NCBI GenBank assembly: GCA_937877655.1
Contig: CALFJC010000176.1
Span: 1 to 64,000 of the forward strand
Length of the DNA stretch: 64,000 nt
DNA from: an uncultured Selenomonadales bacterium
GTDB taxonomy: Bacteria; Bacillota; Negativicutes; Selenomonadales; Selenomonadaceae
Reading direction: 5' to 3'
Part shown: positions 16,141 through 23,976 of the stretch, in pieces
How positions within the stretch are numbered: the first letter of the stretch is position 1
Layout: each line of letters opens with the position of its first letter
Notes under the pieces: model-generated
Databases searched by the model: none
What the model saw: only the letters and a program-made list of their open reading frames with translations
What the model was told of the DNA's origin: nothing
Position numbers and translations under genes: made by a program

Positions 16141-16176
16141 CCGCAGGGAAAAAAATCCTTGCGGCGATTTTTTTAT
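16141..16176 (+). terminator. Terminator of the TadE/G-like gene
   Basis: CCGCAGGG pairs with TCCTTGCGG around an A-run, followed by CGATTTTTTT. Confidence 0.8.
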
Positions 16177-16197
16177 ACGCTGAATAAAACCTGAATA

Positions 16198-16226
16198 TTG
16201 ACTGGAAAAAAATGTTTTGTTACAAT
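16198..16226 (+). promoter_or_regulatory. prpC–prkC promoter
   Basis: TTGACT (16198–16203), exactly 17 bases, TACAAT (16221–16226), about 46 bases upstream of the phosphatase start. Confidence 0.75.
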
Positions 16227-16272
16227 CAACAAAAGCAACTCACTCGTCGGATTAATGAAGGGGAGAAAAATT

Positions 16273-16974
16273 TTGGCGAAGATATTTCAAGCGACGCACG
16301 TCGGAAAAGTTCGGCGTAACAATGAAGACTCGCTGATTGTCATAGAGCCGAAAATATTTGTTGTGGCGGACGGCATGGGCGGAGCCAAAGCGGGCGAAGT
16401 GGCAAGCCGCACGCTGGTCGAGACGGTTAAAAATTTCCTGTTGAAAACTCCGCCGCCTTGGAACGAAAAAATTTTGGCATCGGCGATTCTCACGGCGAAC
16501 AAAAAAATTTCAGATTTGGCACGGCAGAACGAAAATTATTCGGGCATGGGCACAACCGCGACAATTTTATCTCTGGACGAAAAGCTTGCTTACTTCGCGC
16601 ACGTCGGCGACAGCAGACTTTATCGGCTGAGAAATAATTTTCTGGAGCAGATAACCGAAGATCATTCTTACGTTGAAACTTTGGTAAGGCGCGGCGATTT
16701 GACGCCCGAAGAAGCTCGCGTTCATCCGATGAAAAATGTTTTGATTCAAGCGGTCGGCGCGGTTGAGAAAATTTTTATCGATCAAGCAAATTTTCCCGTC
16801 GAAGGCGGCGACATGTTTTTACTTTGCACGGACGGCTTAACGAATATGGTTGACGATGAAAGCATTAAAAAAATTTTACAGACTGCGCAAAATCCTGCCG
16901 ACGCGCTGATTGAAGCCGCACTTTCGGCGGGCGGCAAGGACAATGTTTCGGTTATCGTTGTCGGAGTTGATTAG
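16273..16974 (+). CDS. prpC: PP2C-type Ser/Thr protein phosphatase
   Basis: Manganese-dependent phosphatase that reverses phosphorylation by the neighbouring kinase PrkC. It has 233 residues, the typical size. PP2C motifs in order: THVGKVRRNNEDSL near the N-terminus, VVADGMGGAKAGEVAS (metal-binding Asp/Gly), GMGTTATILSL, AHVGDSRLYRLR, DHSYVETLVRRGDL, FLLCTDGLTNMVDD and GKDNVSVIVVG. The start is TTG at 16273, since GGGGAG lies seven bases upstream; an upstream TTG at 16198 is the promoter -35. The gene pair prpC–prkC is a hallmark of Gram-positive-lineage genomes, though the usual rlmN upstream and rsgA downstream are missing here. Confidence 0.92.
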   Translation: MAKIFQATHVGKVRRNNEDSLIVIEPKIFVVADGMGGAKAGEVASRTLVETVKNFLLKTPPPWNEKILASAILTANKKISDLARQNENYSGMGTTATILSLDEKLAYFAHVGDSRLYRLRNNFLEQITEDHSYVETLVRRGDLTPEEARVHPMKNVLIQAVGAVEKIFIDQANFPVEGGDMFLLCTDGLTNMVDDESIKKILQTAQNPADALIEAALSAGGKDNVSVIVVGVD

Positions 16975-17090
16975 TCATGTTTCGCGAAATTTTGAATTGC
17001 GTCATGAGTTTGTATTCAGCAATGAACACGGCTTTTCATTGCGCGTTGAGAATAGCTCACGACGCATTAATTTAAGGAGGACGAGGTTAA

Positions 17091-17237
17091 ATGATTCGGC
17101 AAGTCCTCAATCGGTGTTACGAATCGGAAAATTACTCGGCGCAAAAAATTCCTTGTCTGTCCTGCAACAACAAAAATTTTTTGCGGAGTAAAAAGAGCAG
17201 TGAATTTTATTTTCAATTTAAGGAGGGACGAGATTAA
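17091..17237 (+). pseudogene. Degenerate duplicate of the prkC 5' end (48-codon ORF)
   Basis: A stretch beginning TTTAAGGAGGACGAGGTTAA before its ATG at 17091 closely repeats the SD and start of prkC 147 bases downstream. Its translation MIRQVLNRCYESENYSAQ mirrors the kinase start MIQRVLGGRYELEEKIGS and then diverges. The frame stays open to a TAA directly abutting the kinase ATG at 17238. It keeps a good SD, so a 48-residue peptide could be made and couple translation to prkC. The preceding 16975–17070 stretch shows no gene. Confidence 0.75.
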
Positions 17238-19196
17238 ATGATTCAGCGAGTCTTGGGCGGGCGTTATGAATTGGAAGAGAAAATCGGCAGCGGCGGCATG
17301 GCGGAAGTTTACAAAGCTCACGACAGACTCCTTTCTCGTCCCGTAGCGATAAAAATTTTACATGCGGAATATCGTTCGGACGTAGAATTTATTGAAAGAT
17401 TTCATCGCGAGGCAAAAGCGGCGGCGCGCCTTTCGCATCCGAATATTGTCAGCATTTATGATGTCGGAGTTGCCGGCAACGATCATTATATCGTTATGGA
17501 GTATGTTAAGGGCGATACTCTCAAGAAAAAAATGCAGGACGAAGGACCGCTTGAGCTTTTGACGGCAACTTCAATCGCAAAAGACATTGCAAACGGCTTG
17601 ACGCACGCGCACGCAAATAATATCGTTCACTGCGACATCAAGCCGCACAACATTTTAATGACGGAAGACGATCACGCAAAAATTACAGATTTTGGAATTG
17701 CCCGCGCAGTCACGGAATCGACGCTGACTTACGGCGGGAGCGTTGTCGGCTCCGTTCATTATTTTTCGCCCGAACAAGCTCGCGGCGGCGCGATAACTCC
17801 CAAGTCCGACGTTTATTCTTTGGGGATTGTGCTTTATGAAATGTTGACAAATAAATTGCCGTTCACGGGCGACAATCCCGTTGCAATAGCGATGAAACAC
17901 ATTGAAGAGGATCCGATTACTCCGAGCCGTTATCGCCCGCAAATTCCGCCGATGCTTGAGGCTATCGTCTGTCGAGCAATGAGTAAAAGTCCCGAAATTC
18001 GCCCGTCGAGTTTTGAACTTGTCCAAGAACTTTCAAAAGTCGAATCGGCATTGAGTGTAACGCAGAGAAGCGACCCCGATGCCACAAAACGTTTGCCGCG
18101 AACAGAAATTCCCCCGCGCCGCACAGATCGTCAAGGTTTGGGAACTCAAGGCAACAATCAAGAAGAATCCAAAAAGCCCGAAGTCAAACAGAAACCTTTT
18201 TACAAGACGAAAACTTTCATGGCGATGATGTTTTTCGTTTTGGTAATGGGCTTCGGCGTAGGGATTTTTGCGGCGTTCGGAAAAGTTTGGAACACGGAAA
18301 ATGTCGTAACGGTTCCCGACGTAAAAGGCAAGCAACTTGCATTGGCGCGACAAATTTTGGAGGACGGACATCTTCGCGTGAACATTGCCGAAACTTACGA
18401 CGCAACTGTTCCTGCGGGGCAAGTTGTTTCGCAAGACCCCGACTTCGGCAAGACGGTTAAAAGCGACAGAGTTGTTACAATTTACGTCAGCAAGGGCGGC
18501 GAAGAAATCGAAATGCCCGATCTTGCAGGTTTGGCGAAATCCGCCGCGCTTGAAAGACTGCAAAAGCTCGGCTTGAATGTGGGCAGTGTTTACGAAAAAG
18601 ATTCTTCAAGCGAACCGGGAACTGTTTTATCTCATGACCCGACGACGGGCACGAAAATTATTCGCGGACAAGCGATTGATTTAATCGTTTCTCGCGGCGG
18701 CGGCGAACCCGACAATAAATCTGATAATAAAACCGACAATAAATCCGACAATAAGTCTGACAATAAATCCGACAATAAAAAGGCTGACGAACCGAAATCC
18801 GAAAAAAAATTTGCTCGCGTCCCCGACGTTTACAGTTCGGGGCTCGGCTCGGCTGAAGACAGCATAGAAAATCGCGGGCTTTATGTCGGCTCCGTCACTT
18901 ATCAAGAAAGTTCGCAGGCGGAAGGCACGGTTATTTCTCAATATCCCTCGCCCGACGTTGAAGTTGAAGTCGGATCTTATGTCGATTTGGTAATTGCAAG
19001 TCGTCCTGCTCCGCAACCCGAACCGGAGCCTGAACCTGTCCGTGAGCCCGAACCTTATCATGAACCGGAACCTTATCGCGAACCCGAACCTGTCCGCGAA
19101 CTCGAACCGCAACCGCAATCGAACGATTTTCCCGATATTCCCGTTCAAAATGATGTGCCGAGCCGCGAAGACAACGATCAATCTAAAGGGAGATAG
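17238..19196 (+). CDS. prkC: PASTA-domain Ser/Thr protein kinase
   Basis: Membrane kinase that senses muropeptides or lipid II through outside PASTA domains and phosphorylates cell-wall and growth regulators. It has 652 residues. The kinase domain (about 8–270) has the Gly loop IGSGGMAEVYKA, catalytic lysine in VAIKIL, HCDIKPHN (Cys in place of the usual Arg of HRD, about 131), and DFGIARA. The membrane helix is about 327–349 (FMAMMFFVLVMGFGVGIFAA). Three PASTA domains lie near 355–420, 422–488 and 526–590; between the last two is a low-complexity (D/N)NKS repeat (490–515). The C-terminus is a Pro/Glu repeat tail. An SD (AAGGAGGGACGAG) precedes ATG 17238. Confidence 0.95.
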   Translation: MIQRVLGGRYELEEKIGSGGMAEVYKAHDRLLSRPVAIKILHAEYRSDVEFIERFHREAKAAARLSHPNIVSIYDVGVAGNDHYIVMEYVKGDTLKKKMQDEGPLELLTATSIAKDIANGLTHAHANNIVHCDIKPHNILMTEDDHAKITDFGIARAVTESTLTYGGSVVGSVHYFSPEQARGGAITPKSDVYSLGIVLYEMLTNKLPFTGDNPVAIAMKHIEEDPITPSRYRPQIPPMLEAIVCRAMSKSPEIRPSSFELVQELSKVESALSVTQRSDPDATKRLPRTEIPPRRTDRQGLGTQGNNQEESKKPEVKQKPFYKTKTFMAMMFFVLVMGFGVGIFAAFGKVWNTENVVTVPDVKGKQLALARQILEDGHLRVNIAETYDATVPAGQVVSQDPDFGKTVKSDRVVTIYVSKGGEEIEMPDLAGLAKSAALERLQKLGLNVGSVYEKDSSSEPGTVLSHDPTTGTKIIRGQAIDLIVSRGGGEPDNKSDNKTDNKSDNKSDNKSDNKKADEPKSEKKFARVPDVYSSGLGSAEDSIENRGLYVGSVTYQESSQAEGTVISQYPSPDVEVEVGSYVDLVIASRPAPQPEPEPEPVREPEPYHEPEPYREPEPVRELEPQPQSNDFPDIPVQNDVPSREDNDQSKGR

Positions 19197-19584
19197 TCCC
19201 CCTTTTTTCTAAAGTGGGCACGCAAAACCATCTCGGCGTCTCGGCAACTTTCAAGTTCATTTTTAACTTTGTGTATTGAACAAACTTTTCTTTTGCCGCC
19301 CCAAAAGAAAAGTTTGCAAAAGAAAAGGGGCTCCAACCGGCAAGAAAACATCCTGTTTTCGTTGCCGGCGGGCGCACATCCTTGTGCGCCCGTGTCTTCG
19401 CCACCCGCTGTAAGCTTTTTCATTACGCATTACGAATTACGCATTGCAAAAAGAAAAGGCTCCTCGCAGGGGCGTTTGTCTCTCGTTATTCGGAGTAGCA
19501 AATAACCTTTGCCGTGTGTGCCGGCAATAGAAACATCCTGTTTCTGTTGCCGGCGGAGCCGTCATCCATGACGGCTCCTTTTTT
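19197..19584 (+). repeat. Modular hairpin element, locus 1
   Basis: There is no gene in this ~390-base stretch. It holds five strong inverted repeats: a 15 bp perfect stem CAAACTTTTCTTTTG with its complement at 19302–19316; 19337–19368 (CCGGCAAG…TTGCCGG); 19369–19392 (GGGCGCAC…GTGCGCCC); 19520–19554 (GCCGGCAA…TTGCCGGC); and 19555–19578, followed by six T. A minisatellite (CATTACGCATTACGAATTAC) is embedded at about 19423–19446. Related sequences occur inverted at 23188–23455 and 52048–52194. Short ORFs across it are repeat translations, not genes. Confidence 0.9.
19555..19584 (+). terminator. Terminator at the end of the hairpin element
   Basis: GGAGCCGTC pairs with GACGGCTCC around ATCCAT, followed by six T. 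It is a strong intrinsic terminator for transcription coming from prkC. Confidence 0.8.
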
Positions 19585-19643
19585 CGTCCTTCATTGACTT
19601 TCTCCAAGTGACAAGCACTTTTTCGACAACTGTGATATAATTT

Positions 19644-20165
19644 TCAATCAAACAAACTCAACTGACCGCGAGGAATAGTTTTTTTCGGAGAAGAATTTTT
19701 TTGCAACGGAGGATTTTTCAAAATACCGCGCTGAAATTTTTCTGCCGTCGAACGAGCAAGTTCATCGCAACGTTCATTGAAAAAATTTCCCGCATGCCCT
19801 TTCACCCAATTAAAATTCACATTGCGCGACGAAATTAATTCGTCAAGCGTAAGCCATAAATCTTTGTTGAGCACGGGATTTTTGGTTGAAGTTTTCCAGC
19901 CGTTTCTTTTCCATTTGACGAGCCAGCCGTTTGTAAAAGCATTTTTGAGATAACTGCTGTCCGTAAAAAGTTCCGCGCGGTCGCCCGCCGAAATTTTTTC
20001 CAAAGCTTTAATCGCCGCCGTAAGTTCCATGCGATTGTTGGTTGTATGTTCTTCGCCGCCGAAAAGTTCTTCGCGATTATTTTTTTCGTCAACGATAACT
20101 GCCGCCCAACCGCCCGCGCCCGGATTCCCCAAACATGAACCGTCCGTATAAATTTTAAAATTCAT
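19644..20165 (-). CDS. rnhA: Ribonuclease HI
   Basis: Degrades the RNA strand of RNA–DNA hybrids such as R-loops and primers. It has 173 residues. The four catalytic acids are visible: Asp in YTDGSCLGNPG, Glu in NNRMELTAAI, Asp in LFTDSSYLKNA and Asp in ERCDELAR, with the His loop VKGHAGN. The extended basic C-terminus (QKNSSPKKTIPRGQLSLFD) is not part of the core fold. The ATG at 20165 is chosen because GGAGGCGAGAAA precedes it. It is divergent from uvrC, with only 27 bases between starts, so each gene's promoter must lie within the other's coding region or the gap. Confidence 0.93.
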   Translation of the reverse strand: MNFKIYTDGSCLGNPGAGGWAAVIVDEKNNREELFGGEEHTTNNRMELTAAIKALEKISAGDRAELFTDSSYLKNAFTNGWLVKWKRNGWKTSTKNPVLNKDLWLTLDELISSRNVNFNWVKGHAGNFFNERCDELARSTAEKFQRGILKNPPLQKNSSPKKTIPRGQLSLFD

Positions 20166-20192
20166 TTTCTCGCCTCCGAAAGGAAATTTGTA

Positions 20193-21971
20193 ATGGATAT
20201 TCTCCAAGAAAAATTGAAAACGTTGCCCGCCGCGCCCGGCGTTTACCTCATGAAAGATATTCGCGGGAAAATTATTTATGTCGGCAAGGCTAAGGTTTTA
20301 AAAAATCGCGTCCGCCAATATTTTCAATCGAATAAAAATCTCGGCGCGAAAGTCAAGGCAATGGTCGCCAAAATCGTCGACTTTGAAACAATCGTCACGT
20401 CAAACGAAGTCGAGGCTCTGATTTTGGAATGCAATTTGATTAAAAAATATCGCCCGCGCTACAATATCAGTCTCAAGGACGATAAAAGTTATCCTTATCT
20501 CAAAATCACTGCCGAAGAATTTCCGCGAATAATTTTGACGCGGCGCGTGATTCATGACGGCTCGCGATATTTCGGACCTTACACGAACGGGCTTGCCGTC
20601 AAGGAAACTCTTCAACTTTTAAGAAAAATTTTTCCGCTCCGAACTTGCAGAATTTTTTCAAAGCGTCCGTGTTTGGAGTTTCACATTAAACGATGCCTCG
20701 CGCCCTGTGCAAACAAAATTTCTCGCGAAGATTATATGCGCTTTGTCAATGCGGCAGAAAAATTTTTGGAAGGACACACCGCGCAGGTTGAACGCGAAAT
20801 TTCTGCACAGATGACGGCGGCGGCGGAGGCATTGAATTTTGAACAGGCGGCGAAGTTCAGAGATATTTTGTCGGCAATAAGAAAAGTTACGGAGAAACAA
20901 AAAATCGTAACCGATTTGGGCGACGCGGACGCAATAGGCTTGGCGCGGCTTGACAGCGAGACTTGCGCACAGATTTTTTTTATTCGAGACGGAAAAGTTG
21001 TCGGGCGCGAAAATTTTTTATTAAACGGCGCGGCGGACGAATCGGACGCGCAGGCAGTCACGGAATTTATAAAGCAATATTACAGTCGGGCGCAAATTTC
21101 GGCGACAGAAATTTTATTGCCCGTCGCATTGGCGGAAGACGATTTAAAAATTTTGGCTGAATGGCTCGGCGCGAAAATTTTGGAGCCGAAACGCGGCGTG
21201 AAACGTTCGCTGGTTGAAATGGCGATTGAAAACGCGCAGAAATTTTTGTCGGAAGAATCTGCGCGGCGACAAATAAAAAATGCACAGACAAAAGGCGCGG
21301 TCGAGGAGCTGAAAAAATTTTTGAACTTGCCGAAACTCCCGCGCCGCATGGAGTGCTTTGACATTTCGCATATTCAAGGCGCGGAAACTGTAGCGTCAAT
21401 GGTTGTGTTTGAAGACGGCGTGCCCGATAAAAAAAGTTATCGCCGCTTCAAAATTCGTTCGACGGAAGGCAAGCCCGATGATTTTTTGTCAATGCGCGAA
21501 GTCACGAGCCGCCGATATGAGAAACTTTCCGAAGAAAATTTGCCCGACTTAATAGTTATCGACGGCGGAATCGGGCAATTAAATTCTGCGCTTGAAATAA
21601 TTCGCGGCGCGGGACATAAAGTGCCCGTCGTCGGCTTGGCAAAACAATTTGAATTGATTTTCGTTGAAGGCGCGTCAATCCCCGTCGAATTGCCCAAAGA
21701 CAGTCAAGCGTTAAAACTTCTGCAGAGAATCCGTGACGAAGCCCATCGATTTGCGATAACTTATCACAGAAAACTTCGGCGGGCACGAAATTTGAAATCG
21801 GAATTGGACAATGTGGCGGGCATCGGAGCGAAAAGACGCGCCGAGCTGTTTAAAAAATTCGGGACGATAGAAAAAATAAAATCGGCAACGGTTGAGGAAC
21901 TTGCCGCCGTGCCGAGCATGAATCGCGCCGCCGCCGAAGCCTTGAAAAGGCAATTAGGAATTATGAATTAG
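20193..21971 (+). CDS. uvrC: Excinuclease ABC subunit C
   Basis: Nuclease of nucleotide excision repair; cuts on both sides of the lesion in the UvrB–DNA complex. It has 592 residues. The GIY-YIG domain is at the start (GVYLMKDIRGKIIYVGKAK), followed by a Cys-rich segment (RPCLEFHIKRCLAPC), a UVR motif around EALNFEQAAKFRDIL, the RNase H-like second nuclease (MECFDISHIQGAETVASMVV and LPDLIVIDGGIGQLN), and helix-hairpin-helix motifs at the end (NVAGIGAKRRAELFKKFG). The last codons (LGIMN, stop) lie in a minisatellite, so the repeat supplies the stop. Confidence 0.95.
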   Translation: MDILQEKLKTLPAAPGVYLMKDIRGKIIYVGKAKVLKNRVRQYFQSNKNLGAKVKAMVAKIVDFETIVTSNEVEALILECNLIKKYRPRYNISLKDDKSYPYLKITAEEFPRIILTRRVIHDGSRYFGPYTNGLAVKETLQLLRKIFPLRTCRIFSKRPCLEFHIKRCLAPCANKISREDYMRFVNAAEKFLEGHTAQVEREISAQMTAAAEALNFEQAAKFRDILSAIRKVTEKQKIVTDLGDADAIGLARLDSETCAQIFFIRDGKVVGRENFLLNGAADESDAQAVTEFIKQYYSRAQISATEILLPVALAEDDLKILAEWLGAKILEPKRGVKRSLVEMAIENAQKFLSEESARRQIKNAQTKGAVEELKKFLNLPKLPRRMECFDISHIQGAETVASMVVFEDGVPDKKSYRRFKIRSTEGKPDDFLSMREVTSRRYEKLSEENLPDLIVIDGGIGQLNSALEIIRGAGHKVPVVGLAKQFELIFVEGASIPVELPKDSQALKLLQRIRDEAHRFAITYHRKLRRARNLKSELDNVAGIGAKRRAELFKKFGTIEKIKSATVEELAAVPSMNRAAAEALKRQLGIMN

Positions 21972-22029
21972 GAATTAGGAATTAGGAATGAAAAACCTAT
22001 TCCCTAGTTCCTAGTTCCTAGTTCCTAAT
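21957..22029 (+). repeat. Inverted minisatellite between uvrC and nagA
   Basis: AATTAGG-type 7-mers run left to right, then their inverted version (CCTAGTT / CCTAATT) runs back, separated by GAAAAACCT. The two halves pair well as RNA if G·U pairs are allowed. The repeat contains the stop codon of uvrC on one side and of nagA on the other, so it sits exactly between convergent genes and may act as a bidirectional terminator. Confidence 0.85.
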
Positions 22030-23148
22030 TAAATTCCCGTTTACAAAAGTCTTCTTAATGTTAAAGTCGTCGTCAAAGATTGTGATGTCCGCCGCCTTGC
22101 CGACTTCCAAAGAGCCCGTCTTGTCGAAAATACCGAGTTCGACGGCGGGATTTTTTGTTACGAGTTCGACGCCCGCCGCAATATCGGTTGAAGTGTTTTC
22201 GCAGAAATTTTTTAAAACGTTGTTCAAAGTTGCGACACTGCCCGCAAGTGTTCCGTCTTCCAACGTTGCGACATTTCCTTTGACGAAAACTTTTTGTCCG
22301 CCCAATTCGCTTAAACCGTCGCCCAAGCCGCAAGCCCGCAATGAATCTGTTATCAAAATAATTTCACTGCGCGGCTTGACTTTGGCAACAATTCTCTGCG
22401 CGGCGGGGCAGACGTGAACATTATCGGCAATGAGTTCGACAATCGCGCTTGAATCAAAAGCCGCGCCGACGACGCCGGGTTTTCTGTGATGAAGTCCGCT
22501 TTGGGCGTTGAAAAGATGCGTTATGTGATTTGCGCCGCGAGCAATCGCCGCCATTGCAATTTCGTAAGTAGCCGCGCTGTGACCGATTGAGACGATGATA
22601 TTTTTTTCGCGACAACGATCGATAAAATCAAAATCAATTTCTTCAGGCGCAACGGTAATGATTTTAATCACGTCGAAGAAATTTTTTATCAAAGAAAAAT
22701 CTGCGCGGATAATATTTTCTTCAGCCTGCGCGCCTTTAAATTTTTTGCTGATAAAGCCGCCTTCCATATTGGCTCCGAGAATTTTTGCGCCTTGAGAAAA
22801 ATTTTTCCCGATTCTGATTCTCTTCAAAGCCCGATAAATTTTTTCAAGCGGCATGGTCATTGTGGTTGGCAAAAAACTTGTGACGCCCGTCGAAGGCAAA
22901 AACTCTGCAAAATTTTTCAAAGCGTTGATGTTTTCGTCCATAGTATCGAAACCTGCCGCGCCGTGAATGTGAATGTTTATGAAACCCGGCGACACGAAAT
23001 TATTTTCCGCGTCGATAATCTCCGCGCCTTCAATCGGCTTGCCGACGGAAATAATTTTCTCATCGAAATTCAAAGCCGAGCCCGCGCAGATTTTAAAATT
23101 ACCATTCGAGTCGGGCAGAATCAATCGCCCGTTAATCAAAGTCATCAT
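22018..23148 (-). CDS. nagA: N-acetylglucosamine-6-phosphate deacetylase
   Basis: Removes the acetyl group from GlcNAc-6-phosphate during amino-sugar use and peptidoglycan recycling. It has 376 residues of the amidohydrolase superfamily. The metal and substrate motifs are HIHGAAGFDTMD, GANMEGGFIS (Glu ligand), SIGHSAATYE, NHITHLFNAQSGLHHRKPG, and the catalytic Asp in LITDSL. The start is the first of two adjacent ATGs (23148), with GGAGGAAA upstream. The C-terminus (…GNLIRN) and stop codon come from the minisatellite at 21957–22029. A hairpin element lies just upstream of its start. nagB is not in the window. Confidence 0.92.
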   Translation of the reverse strand: MMTLINGRLILPDSNGNFKICAGSALNFDEKIISVGKPIEGAEIIDAENNFVSPGFINIHIHGAAGFDTMDENINALKNFAEFLPSTGVTSFLPTTMTMPLEKIYRALKRIRIGKNFSQGAKILGANMEGGFISKKFKGAQAEENIIRADFSLIKNFFDVIKIITVAPEEIDFDFIDRCREKNIIVSIGHSAATYEIAMAAIARGANHITHLFNAQSGLHHRKPGVVGAAFDSSAIVELIADNVHVCPAAQRIVAKVKPRSEIILITDSLRACGLGDGLSELGGQKVFVKGNVATLEDGTLAGSVATLNNVLKNFCENTSTDIAAGVELVTKNPAVELGIFDKTGSLEVGKAADITIFDDDFNIKKTFVNGNLIRN

Positions 23149-23187
23149 AAAAATTTCCTCCATAAAAAATTATCAAAAACAGCGGTG

Positions 23188-23455
23188 AAAAAAGGGCGCA
23201 CAGGACGTGCGCCCGCCGGCAACAGAAACAGGATGTTTCTATTGCCGGCACACACGGCAAGGGTTATTTGCTACTCCGAATAATGAAGAACAAACGCCCC
23301 CGCGAGGTGCCCTTTCTTTTGCAACTTTTCTTTGGGCAAGCAAAGAAAAGTTGATCCTATAAATAAAAAATTATTTTCAAACTCAATCGAAGTGGCGAGC
23401 CGCCGACAATGACGAAGGTTTTGCGAACCCACTTTTTAGAAAAAAGGGGGGCAAT
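23188..23455 (-). repeat. Modular hairpin element, locus 2
   Basis: Reverse-orientation relative of 19197–19584, lying in the gap before nagA; the gap 23149–23592 holds no gene. Hairpins: GGGCGCAC…GTGCGCCC (23194–23214), GCCGGCAACAG…TTGCCGGC (23215–23249), and a 13 bp perfect stem CAACTTTTCTTTG with its complement (23332–23363). Conserved text includes TTATTCGGAGTAGCAAATAACC and, on the minus strand, CCCCTTTTTTCTAAA. Read on the minus strand, the first hairpin is followed by six T and would terminate transcription before nagA. Confidence 0.9.
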
Positions 23456-23546
23456 AATTCTTCAGGTAAAAGGATTTTTCGACGCAAGGTTGAAATTTCT
23501 TTTTGAAAACAGCAGAAAAGTTCTTTATTTTTTTTTCGGCGGCAAT

Positions 23547-23552
23547 TATAAT
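23547..23552 (+). promoter_or_regulatory. Possible -10 of the oadG–oadB promoter
   Basis: TATAAT 41 bases before the oadG start, preceded by a T-rich stretch with no clear -35 at the right distance. Confidence 0.4.
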
Positions 23553-23592
23553 GCGAAAAGCTTTGCAAATAACATTCGAGGTGATTTTTTTC

Positions 23593-23961
23593 ATGGAACA
23601 TTCTCCGGTAACGACGAACCCGTTGATTATCATGATGATAAACATGACGGTCGTCTTCATTGTACTTGTATCATTAATGTTTTTGATTAAGTTGATTCAC
23701 ATGGTCGATCCGACAAAAAAACCCGAAGTTCCCGAGCCGGTCGAAGAAGAAGAACCGCTTGTAGCCGTAAAATCGGAATCGGCTCCCGCTCCCGCGCCCG
23801 AACCTGTCGAGCAGGGAGTTTCTCCCGAAATAATCGCGGCAATCTCGGCGGCAATTTCGGCTTACGGTTTTTCGGGACAAGTTCGGGCAGTGCGAATCCT
23901 CAATCACGAAGGCACACCTTGGCGCGCCTCCGCAAAATTTAACAATCTGCAACGCAAATAG
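23593..23961 (+). CDS. oadG: Sodium-pump decarboxylase gamma-type subunit (OadG-like)
   Basis: A small membrane subunit that holds together biotin-dependent, Na+-pumping decarboxylases of oxaloacetate, methylmalonyl-CoA or glutaconyl-CoA. It has 122 residues: one membrane helix (MMINMTVVFIVLVSLMFLIKLI, residues ~14–36), a Glu/Pro/Ala hinge (EPVEEEEPL…APAPAPEPVE) and a small C-terminal domain ending LNHEGTPWRASAKFNNLQRK. The ATG at 23593 has GAGGTG nine bases upstream. It is followed directly by the beta subunit. The catalytic alpha and biotin-carrier subunits are not in the window. Confidence 0.8.
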   Translation: MEHSPVTTNPLIIMMINMTVVFIVLVSLMFLIKLIHMVDPTKKPEVPEPVEEEEPLVAVKSESAPAPAPEPVEQGVSPEIIAAISAAISAYGFSGQVRAVRILNHEGTPWRASAKFNNLQRK

Positions 23962-23976
23962 GAAGGAGTGATTTTT

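Noticed and set aside
19183..19505. Short ORFs across the hairpin element (e.g. a peptide with NRMFSC/AGNENRM text)
   Set aside because: They are translations of the repeat itself and recur in each orientation at the other loci; no SD and no independent family.
19633..19641. Extended -10 (TGATATAAT) on the plus strand just past the rnhA stop codon
   Set aside because: No -35 at a usable distance, and the transcript would run antisense to rnhA. An antisense promoter is possible but not supported by anything else here.
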